Positions 63,178-64,000 of a DNA stretch of 64,000 nucleotides are shown here, piece by piece; position 1 is the first letter of the stretch, and each line of letters opens with the position of its first letter. A program made the position numbers and the translations under genes. Where the stretch lies: NCBI GenBank assembly GCA_963788975.1, contig CAWBIJ010000001.1:1-64000 (forward strand), given 5' to 3'. The DNA comes from VRUE01 sp963788975. Its GTDB lineage: Bacteria > Actinomycetota > Thermoleophilia > Solirubrobacterales > 70-9. The notes under the pieces were generated by a model. That model did not search any database, was not told the origin of the DNA, and worked only from the letters and a program-made list of their open reading frames with translations.

Positions 63178-63377
63178 TTGTGCTCCTTCCGGCCCTCGGC
63201 GAAGAGTCACGGCACCAAGTCGGCGCAGGCAACGACCGCCGGGGAGGGGAGGAGCGCCGGTTGTCCTTGACGCCTTCCGCCAACGGACGCTGGCTCTAGC
63301 TGAGTCTCCGCGGCGAGACTGAGTTCCGCAGCCGGACTCCAGCTCGTTCCCTCTGATGTCCCCATGCCCGCGGTTTC

Positions 63378-63431
63378 CTCTCGTCAAGAAACAAAGTCGT
63401 CCTTGACAAAAGAAACGCGACTGTCTACTCT
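63378..63431 (+). promoter_or_regulatory. promoter with inverted-repeat operator, collagen-like gene 2
   Basis: TTGACA at 63403-63408, 17-base spacer, TACTCT at 63426-63431. CTCTCGTCA (63378-63386) and TGACAAAAG (63404-63412) sit at the same 26-base offset as the repeat in copy 1, with one base change in each half. Confidence 0.65.
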
Positions 63432-63589
63432 GCCGACATCGCATCGGGAAACGCGGTTGTCCACTTCAGGTGACCAGCCTGGCTCTCGGCGATAGGGACA
63501 GAACCACAGGGACCACATAATCGAGCCCCGCGGAAGCGCCGCCCAGGGAGCGGCCCGCACCAGGCTCACGGGAAGAGGAGAGAGATTCG

Positions 63590-64000
63590 ATGTTCTCGAC
63601 GCTACGCAACCGCTTCGGAATCCCGGGAGTGATCTCCGTGATCGCCCTCGTCTTCGCCATGCTCGGCGGCGCCTACGCCGCGAGCAACGGCGACTCAGGC
63701 AAGGGCGCCACCGCCTCCGCGAAGAAAGCTGTCAAAGGCCCCCGTGGCCCGAAAGGCGCCAAGGGAGCCACCGGCGCAGCAGGCCCCGCCGGTCCTGCCG
63801 GAGCGCCGGGTGCCAAGGGCGACGCCGGAGCACCGGGCGCCAACGGCGAGAAAGGCGCAACCGGGGCTAACGGGACCAGCGGCGCCGACGGCAAGACGGT
63901 CCTCAGTGGCACCGCCACCCCGACCGCCGCGACCGGCACGATCGGCGACTTCTACATCGAGACCGACATCAGCAGGATCTACGGGCCCAAGGCGGCGTCT
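63590..64000 (+). CDS. secreted collagen-like repeat protein, copy 2, partial
   Basis: At least 137 residues, running off the right edge. It begins MFSTLRNRFGIPGVISVIAL like the copy at 53454. Gly-X-Y repeats follow (GPRGPKGAKGATGAAGPAGP, GAPGAKGDAGAPGANG), then a distinct C-terminal domain starting KTVLSGTATPTAATGTIGDF. GAGGAGAGAG lies upstream of the ATG. Same leader and promoter type as copy 1, so the two are co-regulated paralogs with different head domains. Confidence 0.85.
   Translation, partial: MFSTLRNRFGIPGVISVIALVFAMLGGAYAASNGDSGKGATASAKKAVKGPRGPKGAKGATGAAGPAGPAGAPGAKGDAGAPGANGEKGATGANGTSGADGKTVLSGTATPTAATGTIGDFYIETDISRIYGPKAAS

Overview
The window does not read as one genome. Three blocks differ in base composition, gene families and reading-frame quality. 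Block 1 (1 to about 28.8 kb, moderate GC) is alphaproteobacterial, most like a Bradyrhizobium-type Hyphomicrobiales member. It holds PRC-barrel stress proteins, a YciF-type ferritin-like protein, a BrkB/YihY membrane protein, a DNA end-joining/alkylation repair cluster (PolX fragment, Ku fragment, ATP-dependent ligase, AlkB), an isochorismatase-like hydrolase, a Crp/Fnr regulator, a haloperoxidase-like secreted protein, an IS30 element, a MaoC-type hydratase and ornithine aminotransferase. Block 2 (about 29.06 to 31.69 kb, very high GC) is actinobacterial: a LytR-CpsA-Psr protein and a methyltransferase with a collagen-like linker, both broken by very frequent frameshifts. Block 3 (about 31.7 kb to the end, high GC, clean frames) looks like Thermoleophilia/Solirubrobacterales. 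It carries a Panacea-type toxin-antitoxin pair, a transposase, the ribosomal protein and translation factor cluster, and large secreted surface proteins.

Block 1 is tied together by its promoters. Thirteen sites match the alphaproteobacterial EcfG general-stress promoter (GGAAC, 16 or 17 bases, then CGTT, GGTT or TGTT), and most lie 20-60 bases before a start codon. They precede a degenerate LuxR-type response regulator, small secreted and membrane proteins, YciF, both PRC-barrel genes, BrkB, the repair cluster and the isochorismatase. One drives a stretch with no gene that ends at a strong terminator, a candidate stress-induced small RNA. Block 1 also holds six copies of a dispersed intergenic repeat. 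Many genes there are broken by single-base indels, often in homopolymers, which suggests long-read error rather than decay.

In block 3, rpsG and rpsL run leftward behind a membrane protein gene, divergent from fusA and tuf. Then rpsJ to map runs rightward as an almost continuous operon with many 1-8 base overlaps: S10, L3, L4, L23, L2, S19, L22, S3, L16, L29, S17, L14, L24, L5, S14, S8, L6, L18, S5, L30, L15, SecY, Adk, Map. The usual continuation (infA, rpmJ, rpsM, rpsK, rpsD, rpoA, rplQ) is absent. Several ribosomal proteins carry long low-complexity extensions. The strongest novelty is a hairpin-forming element of about 90 bp, present in-frame in both rpsQ and rpsE, whose two copies differ by compensatory base-pair changes.

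The last 11 kb encodes secreted Solirubrobacterales proteins: two collagen-like paralogs (at 53.5 and 63.6 kb) sharing a promoter with an inverted-repeat operator, an NHL/fibronectin/propeller protein, a 1201-residue repeat protein, and a cysteine-rich protein with an apparent internal duplication. I saw no rRNA, tRNA or CRISPR array.
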